Part shown: positions 1 to 6,081 of the stretch, one piece after another | Position numbering within the stretch: the stretch's first letter is position 1 | Layout: the number at the start of each line of letters is the position of its first letter | Source: CANLWN01 sp039815505 | GTDB taxonomy: Bacteria > Bacteroidota > Bacteroidia > Flavobacteriales > Flavobacteriaceae | DNA length: 6,081 nt | Reading direction: 5' to 3' | Assembly (NCBI GenBank): GCA_039815505.1 | Contig: JBCBZE010000217.1 | Location: forward strand, 1 to 6,081 | The notes under the pieces: generated by a model | Seen by the model: only the letters and a program-made list of their open reading frames with translations | Told to the model about the DNA's origin: nothing | Databases searched by the model: none | Translations under genes and position numbers: made by a program

Positions 1-174
1 GCAGGTCCTAGGATGTGTATAGGTAATAATTTTGCCATGTACGAAATGTTGATCACCATTTCGGAGATTACGAAGAAGTATCGTATTTCAACGCCCTTGG
101 ATGCGGTGGAAATAAATCCATTGATTTCATTAAAACCAAGGACCATTCCCTTGAATTTTACAACACGCGAATAA
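1..174 (+). CDS. Cytochrome P450, C-terminal 57 residues (5' end outside window)
   Basis: The frame is open from base 1 to TAA at 172-174 and encodes the end of a haem-thiolate monooxygenase. The first residues read AGPRMCIGNNFAMYEM. This is the end of the P450 signature FxxGxRxCxG followed by the start of helix L, so Cys6 of the fragment is the haem-iron ligand, and the Phe of the signature lies just upstream of the window. The tail has the usual strand-rich P450 ending, with LKPRTIPLNF near the stop (P450s often have a 'RP..GI/P..' sequence here). The family inserts one oxygen atom from O2 into a substrate using electrons from a redox partner; the substrate cannot be told from this fragment. 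Roughly 85-90% of the gene is missing from the window, which is an edge effect and not a truncation. The stop codon abuts the queG start, so the two genes are probably co-transcribed. Confidence 0.93.
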   Translation, partial: AGPRMCIGNNFAMYEMLITISEITKKYRISTPLDAVEINPLISLKPRTIPLNFTTRE

Positions 175-1095
175 GTGGTTTCCAAACAAAAACATACAGA
201 ACTGCTAAAAACTGAAGCCAAACGCCTCGGTTTCTTGTCGTGCGGGATTTCAAAGGCCGATTTTTTGGAGGAGGAAGCTCCTCGATTGGAAAAATGGTTA
301 CAAGAAGGAAAGCATGGCGAGATGAGCTATATGGAAAACCATTTTGATAAACGCTTGGATCCGCGTTTACTGGTGGATGGTGCCAAATCTGTCATTTCCT
401 TGTTGCTGAACTACTATCCATCCAAAGAGCAGGACTTGGATGCCTACAAAATATCAAAGTATGCTTACGGACAGGATTACCATCATGTCATAAAATCCAA
501 ACTCAAAAAACTTCAAGAATTCATTTCTGATGAAATAGGAGAGGTGAACGGTAGGGCCTTTGTAGATTCGGCACCCGTTTTAGATAAGGCTTGGGCGGCA
601 AAAAGTGGATTGGGGTGGATGGGTAAACACAGTAATCTGCTTACACAACAGGTAGGCTCTTTTTATTTCATTGCAGAGCTGATCGTGGATCTAGATCTAG
701 AATACGATAATCCGGTAACCGATCATTGCGGTACGTGTACCGCCTGTATCGATGCGTGCCCTACTAAAGCCATAGTAGCACCCTACGTAGTGGATGGTAG
801 TAAATGCATCTCTTATTTTACCATTGAATTAAAAAATGAAATCCCCAATGAGTTTCAAGGGAAATTTGATGATTGGATGTTTGGTTGTGATATTTGTCAG
901 GACGTATGCCCTTGGAACCGATTTTCCAAATCCCATAATGAACCTTTATTTGATCCAAATCCCGAAATTATTTCCATGTCTAAAAAGGACTGGGAAGAAA
1001 TAACCGAGGAAGTTTTTAAAAAAGTATTCCAAAAATCGGCCGTAAAGCGTACCAAATTTTCTGGACTTAAAAGAAATATTGAATTTCTAAAGTAA
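175..1095 (+). CDS. queG: Epoxyqueuosine reductase QueG, short form
   Basis: QueG is a cytoplasmic cobalamin-dependent iron-sulfur enzyme that reduces epoxyqueuosine to queuosine at wobble position 34 of tRNAs for Asp, Asn, His and Tyr. Of 306 residues, about 1-175 form the cobalamin-binding reductase region, with VDSAPVLDKAWAAKSGLGWM at 130-149; Asp131 matches the proposed catalytic acid. Eight cysteines serve two [4Fe-4S] clusters: C185, C188, C191 and C195 (CxxCxxCxxxCP), then C211, C238, C241 and C245 (CDICQDVCPWN). The conserved ending SAVKRTKFSGLKRNI is at 288-302. Characterised E. coli and B. subtilis proteins are about 380 residues and carry HEAT-like repeats after this point; here the protein stops, as is common in Bacteroidota. 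The start is GTG at 175, directly after the in-frame P450 stop; the next in-frame ATG (322) would remove conserved sequence. No Shine-Dalgarno is seen, so translational coupling to the P450 gene is likely (inference). Confidence 0.96.
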   Translation: MVSKQKHTELLKTEAKRLGFLSCGISKADFLEEEAPRLEKWLQEGKHGEMSYMENHFDKRLDPRLLVDGAKSVISLLLNYYPSKEQDLDAYKISKYAYGQDYHHVIKSKLKKLQEFISDEIGEVNGRAFVDSAPVLDKAWAAKSGLGWMGKHSNLLTQQVGSFYFIAELIVDLDLEYDNPVTDHCGTCTACIDACPTKAIVAPYVVDGSKCISYFTIELKNEIPNEFQGKFDDWMFGCDICQDVCPWNRFSKSHNEPLFDPNPEIISMSKKDWEEITEEVFKKVFQKSAVKRTKFSGLKRNIEFLK

Positions 1096-1145
1096 AACTT
1101 GTCCAAACTACATCGATTTCGTGATCCGATCTTTCCATTTAACTG

Positions 1146-1178
1146 TTAAGAATTTTTTAAGAATTCATTAAAAATACT
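1146..1178 (+). promoter_or_regulatory. Three 11-base direct repeats, possible response-regulator operator
   Basis: Three units begin at 1146, 1157 and 1168, exactly 11 bases apart: TTAAGAATTTT, TTAAGAATTCA and TTAAAAATACT. The first six bases are TTAAGA, TTAAGA and TTAAAA, each followed by five bases to the next unit. Direct repeats with one-helical-turn spacing are typical of sites for OmpR/PhoB-type response regulators, for example TTAACA-N5-TTAACA for B. subtilis PhoP. The array lies about 140-170 bases upstream of the symporter start and downstream of queG, so it would act on the symporter. The regulator is not in the window. The region is AT-rich, and chance repetition is the main alternative. 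Confidence 0.4.
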
Positions 1179-1226
1179 ATATTAGAAAACTGTAGCGTTT
1201 TGTGAATTCCGCAATATTCAACTATT

Positions 1227-1244
1227 TAATTTTCAATAAAATTA
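1227..1244 (+). promoter_or_regulatory. Possible -7 element within a small inverted repeat upstream of the symporter
   Basis: TAATTTTC at 1227-1234 matches five of six fixed positions of the Bacteroidota -7 element TAnnTTTG. A TTTG resembling the -33 element lies at 1199-1202, but the 24-base spacer is longer than the usual ~19-21. The same bases form a perfect 7-base inverted repeat, TAATTTT (1227-1233) and AAAATTA (1238-1244), around a CAAT loop. All of it is AT-only pairing and may be accidental. If real, transcription would start about 75 bases before the symporter ATG. The rest of the leader up to 1316 is A-rich (repeated CTAAA-like words at 1288-1306) without a Shine-Dalgarno. Confidence 0.2.
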
Positions 1245-1316
1245 GAATAGGTGGTCAAAGTTCATGGAAATCCTAAATTCTACGGAAAACTAAAACTAAC
1301 TAAACTGTATTGAATT

Positions 1317-3035
1317 ATGGGAGGATTGGAAACCCTGGACATCATTGTTATTCTGGTGTACCTCGTAGGTATCGTTATCTATGGAATATCAAAGTCTAAA
1401 CGAAGTAGTTCCGAAGACTATTTTTTAGGAGGAAGAACTATGACATGGCCCATAGTGGGGATTGCATTGTTTTCAGCCAATATTTCCAGTTCTACATTGG
1501 TGGGATTGGCCTCGGATGGTTTTCAAACCAATGTAAATGTCTACAATTATGAGTGGTTCGCGGTAGTCATACTGATTTTCTTTTCGATCTTCTTTTTACC
1601 TTTTTATTTAAAGTCGGGTGTCTATACCATGCCCGAGTTCATGCAACGTAGATATGATAAACGTTCACGATATTACTTTTCTTTTGTGACCATCATTGGT
1701 AACGTTATGGTGGATACGGCCGCTGGTTTATATGTAGGTAGTATTGTTTTAAAATTACTTTTTCCTGAAATCAGCTCCACTTGGATCATTATTGGTCTTG
1801 CAGTTGCCGCTGCGGCATATACCATACCGGGTGGATTGAACTCGGTGATTCAGACCGAAGTTATCCAAGCGGTGCTCTTAATAATCGGGAGTTGTTTGCT
1901 TACGTATTTTGCCTTTGATGAACTTGGTGGTGGATGGAACGGTATGATGTCCAAGTTAGATGCTGCTTTGGCTTCCGGAGATGTGAACTTTGGGGATAGG
2001 GCGGCAGAAGGTAAATTTATTCCCGCTAATTCCGGAGAGGTGTTTAGTCTGGTAAGACCGGACAATGATGAATTTATGCCTTGGTGGGGTCTTTTGACCG
2101 GCGTTCCGTTGTTGGGGTTTTATTTTTGGGCCAATAATCAGTTTATGGTACAGCGCGTGTTGGGAGCGAAGGATTTGAACCATGGAAGGTGGGGCGCTTT
2201 ATTTGCTGGATTTCTAAAGCTTCCTGTTGTTTTTATCATGGTGGTTCCAGGTGTTTTGGCCTTGTTGCTTTTTAATACGCTGGATATTTCCGGATTAAAT
2301 TATCCCCTGGCAGATGGTACGATGTGCGAAAATTTATCGGATTGTCCCAACCTTACCTATCCTGTACTGTTGTTTCAATTACTACCCACCGGGGTCTTGG
2401 GATTGGTAGTAGCGGGGCTGTTGGCCGCCATGATGTCATCCGTGTCGGCCACTTTTAACTCGGCATCTACATTGATTACCATGGATTTCGTAAAACAACT
2501 GCGTCCAGAATTCACAAGTAAACAATTGGTAAGGGCAGGACAGATCGCTACTTTGATTTTGGTAATTTTAGCCTCCATTTGGGTACCCTTTATAGAACAG
2601 GTTAGCGACTCTTTATGGGGTTATCTACAGTTGGTGATAGCATTTACCTGCCCACCGGTAGTATCGGCATTTCTCCTTGGGCTATTTTGGAAACGTGCAA
2701 ATGGGAACGGTGCTTTTATTAGTCTTTTGGTAGGTGGTGCTTGTGCGGTTTTTATGATACTTTCCGTATCGTTCGATATCGTTCCCGAACTAAATGATTT
2801 ACATTTCCTTATGAAAGCGAACGTTTTGTTCGTAATTAGTCTGGTCACGCATATAATTGTAAGTTTAGCGACGGGCCTCCCGGATGAACAACAGGTAGCG
2901 GATTATACGTACAGAAAAGAACTGTTTACTGAAGAAACGGAGGAACTTAAGGCATTGCCTTGGTACAAAAACTATAGATATTTATCCATTTTATTATTGA
3001 TTCTTACGGTCATTGTAGTTAGCTTCTTTTGGTAA
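1317..3035 (+). CDS. Sodium:solute symporter, SSS/SLC5 family, substrate unknown
   Basis: This inner-membrane carrier is expected to import a small solute with Na+. The 572-residue product has about 14 hydrophobic segments, near 6-24, 43-65, 79-97, 123-146, 153-171, 181-200, 255-275, 296-320, 351-380, 404-426, 434-457, 464-487, 496-519 and 553-571, the count seen in Vibrio SGLT (LeuT fold). Family marks are DYFLGGR at 34-40, the unwound first core helix SANISSSTLVG (53-63), GGLNSVIQTEVIQ (172-184), NNQFMVQRVLGAK (273-285), and AAMMSSVSATFNSASTLITM (370-389), whose Ser cluster lies in the Na+-site helix. Lys301 in FLKLP aligns by eye with the sugar-contacting Lys of vSGLT, but the vSGLT Glu-Gln pair in the first core helix is Ser59-Thr60 here, so galactose specificity should not be assumed. 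A loop at 205-250 and a Cys-containing loop (C337, C343) separate helices. ATG 1317 gives a start right before the first helix. The gene is probably monocistronic: it has its own upstream region and a strong terminator. Confidence 0.92.
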   Translation: MGGLETLDIIVILVYLVGIVIYGISKSKRSSSEDYFLGGRTMTWPIVGIALFSANISSSTLVGLASDGFQTNVNVYNYEWFAVVILIFFSIFFLPFYLKSGVYTMPEFMQRRYDKRSRYYFSFVTIIGNVMVDTAAGLYVGSIVLKLLFPEISSTWIIIGLAVAAAAYTIPGGLNSVIQTEVIQAVLLIIGSCLLTYFAFDELGGGWNGMMSKLDAALASGDVNFGDRAAEGKFIPANSGEVFSLVRPDNDEFMPWWGLLTGVPLLGFYFWANNQFMVQRVLGAKDLNHGRWGALFAGFLKLPVVFIMVVPGVLALLLFNTLDISGLNYPLADGTMCENLSDCPNLTYPVLLFQLLPTGVLGLVVAGLLAAMMSSVSATFNSASTLITMDFVKQLRPEFTSKQLVRAGQIATLILVILASIWVPFIEQVSDSLWGYLQLVIAFTCPPVVSAFLLGLFWKRANGNGAFISLLVGGACAVFMILSVSFDIVPELNDLHFLMKANVLFVISLVTHIIVSLATGLPDEQQVADYTYRKELFTEETEELKALPWYKNYRYLSILLLILTVIVVSFFW

Positions 3036-3054
3036 TGATCAACCATTGATTTTT

Positions 3055-3085
3055 AAAAGCATCAACTTCGGTTGATGCTTTTTTT
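3055..3085 (+). terminator. Rho-independent terminator after the symporter gene
   Basis: A perfect 12-base stem, AAAAGCATCAAC (3055-3066) with GTTGATGCTTTT (3071-3082), encloses a TTCG loop. The closing C-G pair makes it a cUUCGg tetraloop, which is unusually stable. The stem runs into seven T residues (3079-3085). It lies 19 bases after the symporter stop and separates that gene from maeB. The A-run on the left arm makes it partly symmetrical, but no converging gene exists to use it from the other side. Confidence 0.93.
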
Positions 3086-3120
3086 ATGGTAAAATAGTAT
3101 TAATTCCGTTCAGCACTGGA

Positions 3121-3146
3121 TTGTATCAAGAATACCCTTAAATTTA
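3121..3146 (+). promoter_or_regulatory. Weak candidate promoter for maeB
   Basis: Because a terminator stands between the symporter and maeB, a promoter is expected in 3086-3168. The best candidate is TTG (3121-3123) followed after 15 bases by TAAATTTA (3139-3146), which matches five of six fixed positions of the Bacteroidota -7 consensus TAnnTTTG. The spacer is shorter than the usual ~19 bases, so the -33 part is doubtful. It would give a leader of roughly 15-20 bases before the ATG at 3169. Confidence 0.27.
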
Positions 3147-3168
3147 TCGCTTAGTAATACTACATGAT

Positions 3169-5466
3169 ATGAGCAAAGATGTGAAAAGGCAAGAAGCCTT
3201 GGATTACCATGCAAAGCCCCAACCTGGCAAAATAAAAATGGTGCCTACAAAACCGTATTCAACGCAGCGAGACCTCGCCCTCGCCTATTCTCCCGGTGTA
3301 GCCGAGCCCTGTTTAGAGATAGAAAAGGATAAGGATAATGCATATAAGTATACGTCTAAAGGGAATCTTGTTGCGGTCATATCCAATGGAACCGCAGTCT
3401 TAGGTTTGGGGGATATTGGTGCGGAAGCCTCTAAACCCGTAATGGAAGGAAAAAGTCTTTTGTTCAAAATATTTGCCGATATCGATGGCATGGATATAGA
3501 GCTCGACACCAAAGATGTAGATAAGTTTATTGAAACGGTAAAGACCATAGCACCGACTTTTGGGGGTATCAATCTAGAGGATATTAAGGCGCCTGAAGCT
3601 TTTGAAATAGAAAGACGCCTTAAGGAAGAACTGGACATTCCCGTGATGCACGATGATCAACATGGAACGGCCATTATTTCTTCGGCGGCCTTATTGAACG
3701 CTTTGGAAATTGCCGAAAAAAATATAGAGGAGATACGTATCGTTATTAGCGGTGCCGGTGCCGCGGCAGTTTCATGCACCCGTCTGTATAAAGCGTTTGG
3801 AGTTAAGGATACCAATATTGTAATGTTGGATAGTAAAGGGGTCATTAGAAAAGACCGTAAGAACCTTACCAAGGAAAAATTGGAATTTGCTTGCGAAAGG
3901 AAAATAAATACGTTGGACGAAGCCATGAAGGACGCGGATGTTTTTATAGGTCTTTCAAAAGCGGATATAGTTACGCCCAAAATGCTTTTGTCCATGGCGG
4001 ACAACCCTATCGTTTTTGCGTTGGCTAACCCAGATCCTGAGATAGCATATGGATTGGCCTGCGATACACGTGAAGATATTATTATGGCAACAGGGCGGTC
4101 CGATCATCCCAACCAGGTAAATAATGTACTGGGATTCCCTTTTATTTTTAGGGGAGCTTTGGATGTACGGGCTACTAAAATTAACGAAGCCATGAAAATG
4201 GCAGCGGTCAAAGCACTGGCGGCACTTACTAAAGAACCGGTACCGGAACAGGTAAATATAGCTTATGGCAAGACCAGACTTACATTTGGAAAACACTATA
4301 TAATACCCAAACCCTTTGACCCAAGACTCATAGGGGAGATTCCCCCGGCCGTTGCCAAAGCTGCCATGGAAAGCGGTGTTGCCAAGGCCCCCATCAAGGA
4401 CTGGGAAGCTTATAAAGAAGAACTCTTACAACGTTTGGGGAGCGATAACAAAGTGGTGCGTTTACTTCACGACAGGGCCAGAATAAACCCTAAGAGAATT
4501 GTTTTTGCGGAGGCTGATCAATTAGATGTATTAAAAGCGGCCCAAATAGCGCACGATGAGGCAATTGCCCATCCAATTTTATTGGGAAATAAAGAAATTA
4601 TAGACGAACTGAAAAAGGAGCTGGAATTTGATGCGGACGTTCCCATAGTAGACCCCGTTTCAGAACAATCAAAGAAGAAAAGGAAGCAATACGCCAAGAC
4701 GTTTTGGGAGAATAGAAGAAGAAGTGGGGTTACCTTGTACGGCGCCAATCTTAGAATGTTGGAACGTAATTATTTTGGTGCCATGATGGTATTGGAAGGC
4801 GATGCTGATGGAATGATCTCTGGTTATTCTCGGGCATATCCTGCGGTGGTAAAACCTATTTTTGAAGTTATCGGACGGGCATCGCGCGTTAAAAGAGTGG
4901 CCACGGTAAATATCATGATGACCAACCGTGGACCCTTGTTTCTTGCAGATACATCCATAAATATAGATCCAAACGCGGAGGAAATAGCGGAAATTGCCCA
5001 AATGACGGCAAATGTGGCAACTACCTTTGGATTTAATCCGGTAATGGCGTTATTGTCCTACGCTAATTTTGGATCGTCGTCGCATCCAAATGCTCAAAAG
5101 GTACGGGAAGCGGTCAAGATGTTGCATGAAAGCTGCCCCAATATAGAGGTCGATGGCGAAATACAAGTGGATTTTGCTTTGAACAAGGGATTGCATGAAG
5201 GTAAATTTCCATTTTCAAAGCTGGCGGGTAAGAAGGTCAATACCCTTATCTTTCCTAATTTAGAGTCTGCCAATATTACCTATAAATTACTAAAAGAACT
5301 CAATGGATCCGATTCTATTGGCCCTATTATGGTAGGTCTCCGAAAATCGGTCCATATACTCCAATTGGGAGCCAACGTAGATGAAATGGTAAATATGGCC
5401 GCCGTTGCCGTGATTGATGCACAAGAAAGGGAAAAAAGAAAAGAGGCCAAATTAGGTTATAAATAA
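3169..5466 (+). CDS. maeB: NADP-dependent malic enzyme with C-terminal phosphotransacetylase-like domain (MaeB type)
   Basis: This cytoplasmic enzyme oxidatively decarboxylates L-malate to pyruvate and CO2, normally producing NADPH. The 765 residues match the E. coli MaeB length (about 759). Malic domain, about 15-160: LAYSPGVAEPC places the catalytic Tyr at 40, EGKSLLFK the catalytic Lys at 95, and LEDIKAPE (136-143) and HDDQHGT (161-167) supply metal-binding acids E137, D138 and D162/D163. Nucleotide-binding domain, about 165-400: dinucleotide loop GAGAAA at 195-200 and ANPDPEI at 286-292. Phosphotransacetylase-like domain, about 428-755: GYSRAYPAVVKPIFEVIG (552-569), ADTSINIDP (593-601) and NFGSSSHP (633-640). 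In E. coli MaeB this domain has no transacetylase activity and mediates acetyl-CoA inhibition; that it does so here is inference. NADP preference is also taken from the family, not from a residue I can point to. ATG 3169 is preceded by AT-rich sequence without a Shine-Dalgarno. No terminator follows, so transcription may continue into ruvA. Confidence 0.96.
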   Translation: MSKDVKRQEALDYHAKPQPGKIKMVPTKPYSTQRDLALAYSPGVAEPCLEIEKDKDNAYKYTSKGNLVAVISNGTAVLGLGDIGAEASKPVMEGKSLLFKIFADIDGMDIELDTKDVDKFIETVKTIAPTFGGINLEDIKAPEAFEIERRLKEELDIPVMHDDQHGTAIISSAALLNALEIAEKNIEEIRIVISGAGAAAVSCTRLYKAFGVKDTNIVMLDSKGVIRKDRKNLTKEKLEFACERKINTLDEAMKDADVFIGLSKADIVTPKMLLSMADNPIVFALANPDPEIAYGLACDTREDIIMATGRSDHPNQVNNVLGFPFIFRGALDVRATKINEAMKMAAVKALAALTKEPVPEQVNIAYGKTRLTFGKHYIIPKPFDPRLIGEIPPAVAKAAMESGVAKAPIKDWEAYKEELLQRLGSDNKVVRLLHDRARINPKRIVFAEADQLDVLKAAQIAHDEAIAHPILLGNKEIIDELKKELEFDADVPIVDPVSEQSKKKRKQYAKTFWENRRRSGVTLYGANLRMLERNYFGAMMVLEGDADGMISGYSRAYPAVVKPIFEVIGRASRVKRVATVNIMMTNRGPLFLADTSINIDPNAEEIAEIAQMTANVATTFGFNPVMALLSYANFGSSSHPNAQKVREAVKMLHESCPNIEVDGEIQVDFALNKGLHEGKFPFSKLAGKKVNTLIFPNLESANITYKLLKELNGSDSIGPIMVGLRKSVHILQLGANVDEMVNMAAVAVIDAQEREKRKEAKLGYK

Positions 5467-5558
5467 ACGTCATGGTCTTTGGGTCATTTCTTTTGAACAA
5501 AGGCTGCCATTTCGCTATCACCGATAAAAACCGCTTACAATTAAATAATAACTAACCT
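5467..5558. other. maeB-ruvA intergenic gap, no recognised element
   Basis: These 92 bases contain no open frame of note, no T-tailed hairpin and no convincing TAnnTTTG promoter element. The last 20 bases before ruvA are A-rich (AATAATAACTAACCT), typical of flavobacterial translation leaders without a Shine-Dalgarno. Read-through from maeB into ruvA is the simplest reading. Confidence 0.5.
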
Positions 5559-6081
5559 ATGATTACCCATTTAAAAGGAAAGTTGGTCGAAAAATATCCA
5601 ACACATCTTGTAATCGAATGCGCAGGTATTGGATATTTTGTGAATATATCATTACATACATTTTCTAAAATAGGGGAAACCGAAAACATACAAGTATACA
5701 CCCATCTTCAGGTTAAGGAAGATTCGCATACGCTTTTTGGTTTTTCGGAAAAGTCGGAACGGGAAATATTTCGACTTTTGCTATCGGTTTCGGGAATAGG
5801 TGCCAGCACCGCCCGAACCATGCTCTCGTCCATGTCACCATCTCAGGTAAGGGATGCTATTGCTTCGGGAGATGTGCCCGCTATTCAGGCAATTAAGGGT
5901 ATCGGCGCCAAAACTGCACAAAGGGTAATTCTGGATTTAAAAGACAAGATTTTAAAAATTTACGATATTGACGAAGTTTCCGCTGTTTCAAACAATACAA
6001 ATAAAGATGAAGCGTTATCTGCTTTAGAGGTTCTTGGATTTCTCAGAAAGCAGTCCGAAAAGGCTGTTGACAAGGTGTTAA
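5559..6081 (+). CDS. ruvA: Holliday junction branch migration protein RuvA, 3' end outside window
   Basis: RuvA binds four-way DNA junctions as a tetramer and loads the RuvB motor for branch migration in recombination and repair. The frame is open from ATG 5559 to the window edge and gives 174 residues; the family is usually about 190-205, so some 20-30 residues are missing. The N-terminal OB-fold begins MITHLKGKLVEKYPTHLVIE, the classic RuvA opening, and continues with GIGYFV (23-28) and HTLFGFSEKSERE (57-69). Two helix-hairpin-helix DNA-contact motifs follow: VSGIGASTARTML at 77-89 and IKGIGAKTAQRVILDLKDK at 112-130. A short acidic and Asn-rich linker (about 136-148) leads into the RuvB-binding domain III, starting KDEALSALEVLGF (149-161). 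RuvB itself is not in the window; separation of ruvA and ruvB is common in Bacteroidota. Confidence 0.96.
   Translation, partial: MITHLKGKLVEKYPTHLVIECAGIGYFVNISLHTFSKIGETENIQVYTHLQVKEDSHTLFGFSEKSEREIFRLLLSVSGIGASTARTMLSSMSPSQVRDAIASGDVPAIQAIKGIGAKTAQRVILDLKDKILKIYDIDEVSAVSNNTNKDEALSALEVLGFLRKQSEKAVDKVL

Noticed and set aside
1096..1145. Possible terminator after queG (ATCG...CGAT words near 1112-1131)
   Set aside because: The pairing is short and interrupted, and no T-run follows. It cannot be called an intrinsic terminator.
1193..1202. TAGCGTTTTG as a -7 promoter element
   Set aside because: It has two extra bases between TA and TTTG compared with the TAnnTTTG consensus, and no suitably spaced -33 element is upstream.
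1264..1293. Nine-codon frame in the symporter leader (ATG at 1264, TAA at 1291), possible leader peptide
   Set aside because: It has no run of regulatory codons, no overlapping attenuator hairpin and no terminator in the leader, so nothing supports attenuation.
1850..2848. Several 67-75 codon antisense frames opposite the symporter
   Set aside because: They are all contained in the symporter gene, with no family resemblance. They are complementary-strand shadows of a membrane-protein gene.
3164..3172. ATGATATGA just before maeB: a two-codon frame whose stop overlaps the maeB ATG
   Set aside because: It is a striking stop-start overlap, but a two-codon frame in AT-rich DNA is expected by chance. 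The maeB start is well supported by length and homology.
3285..4296. Three overlapping antisense open frames of 113-117 codons opposite maeB
   Set aside because: They lie fully inside a clearly functional gene, overlap each other in different frames, and show no recognisable family, start context or promoter. They are shadows of the coding strand's codon pattern.
4669..5001. Antisense frame of 110 codons opposite the maeB C-terminal domain
   Set aside because: It has a low-complexity, Cys/His/Tyr-rich translation typical of a shadow frame and no supporting signals.

Overview
The window looks like chromosomal DNA from a marine-type member of the Flavobacteriaceae (phylum Bacteroidota). Four things suggest this: AT-leaning housekeeping genes, start codons without Shine-Dalgarno sequences but with A-rich leaders, the family resemblance of the proteins, and the gene order malic enzyme then ruvA, which I recall from flavobacterial genomes. 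I cannot name the genus. All genes are on the + strand and every long coding stretch is assigned. No mobile element, CRISPR array, tRNA or rRNA is visible.

Layout: (1) 1-174 is the last 57 codons of a cytochrome P450, beginning inside the haem-binding loop. (2) 175-1095 is queG, epoxyqueuosine reductase, in the short form without a C-terminal HEAT-repeat domain. It starts at a GTG that touches the P450 stop codon. (3) 1096-1316 is a 221-base intergenic region containing three 11-base direct repeats that resemble a response-regulator operator. (4) 1317-3035 is a 14-helix sodium:solute symporter of the SSS/SLC5 family, substrate unknown, closed by a textbook UUCG-loop terminator at 3055-3085. 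(5) 3169-5466 is maeB, a malic enzyme fused to a phosphotransacetylase-like domain. (6) 5559-6081 is the first 174 codons of ruvA, the Holliday-junction binding protein, cut by the window edge.

The transcription units appear to be P450-queG, then the symporter alone between the repeat region and its terminator, then maeB, probably reading on into ruvA because no terminator is seen in the 92-base gap. The genes do not form one pathway: they cover tRNA wobble-base modification, Na+-driven uptake, pyruvate/NADPH supply from malate, and recombination. I see no convincing undescribed biological system. The most interesting non-coding signal is the 11-base-period repeat array ahead of the symporter. 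The most interesting protein question is the symporter's substrate.
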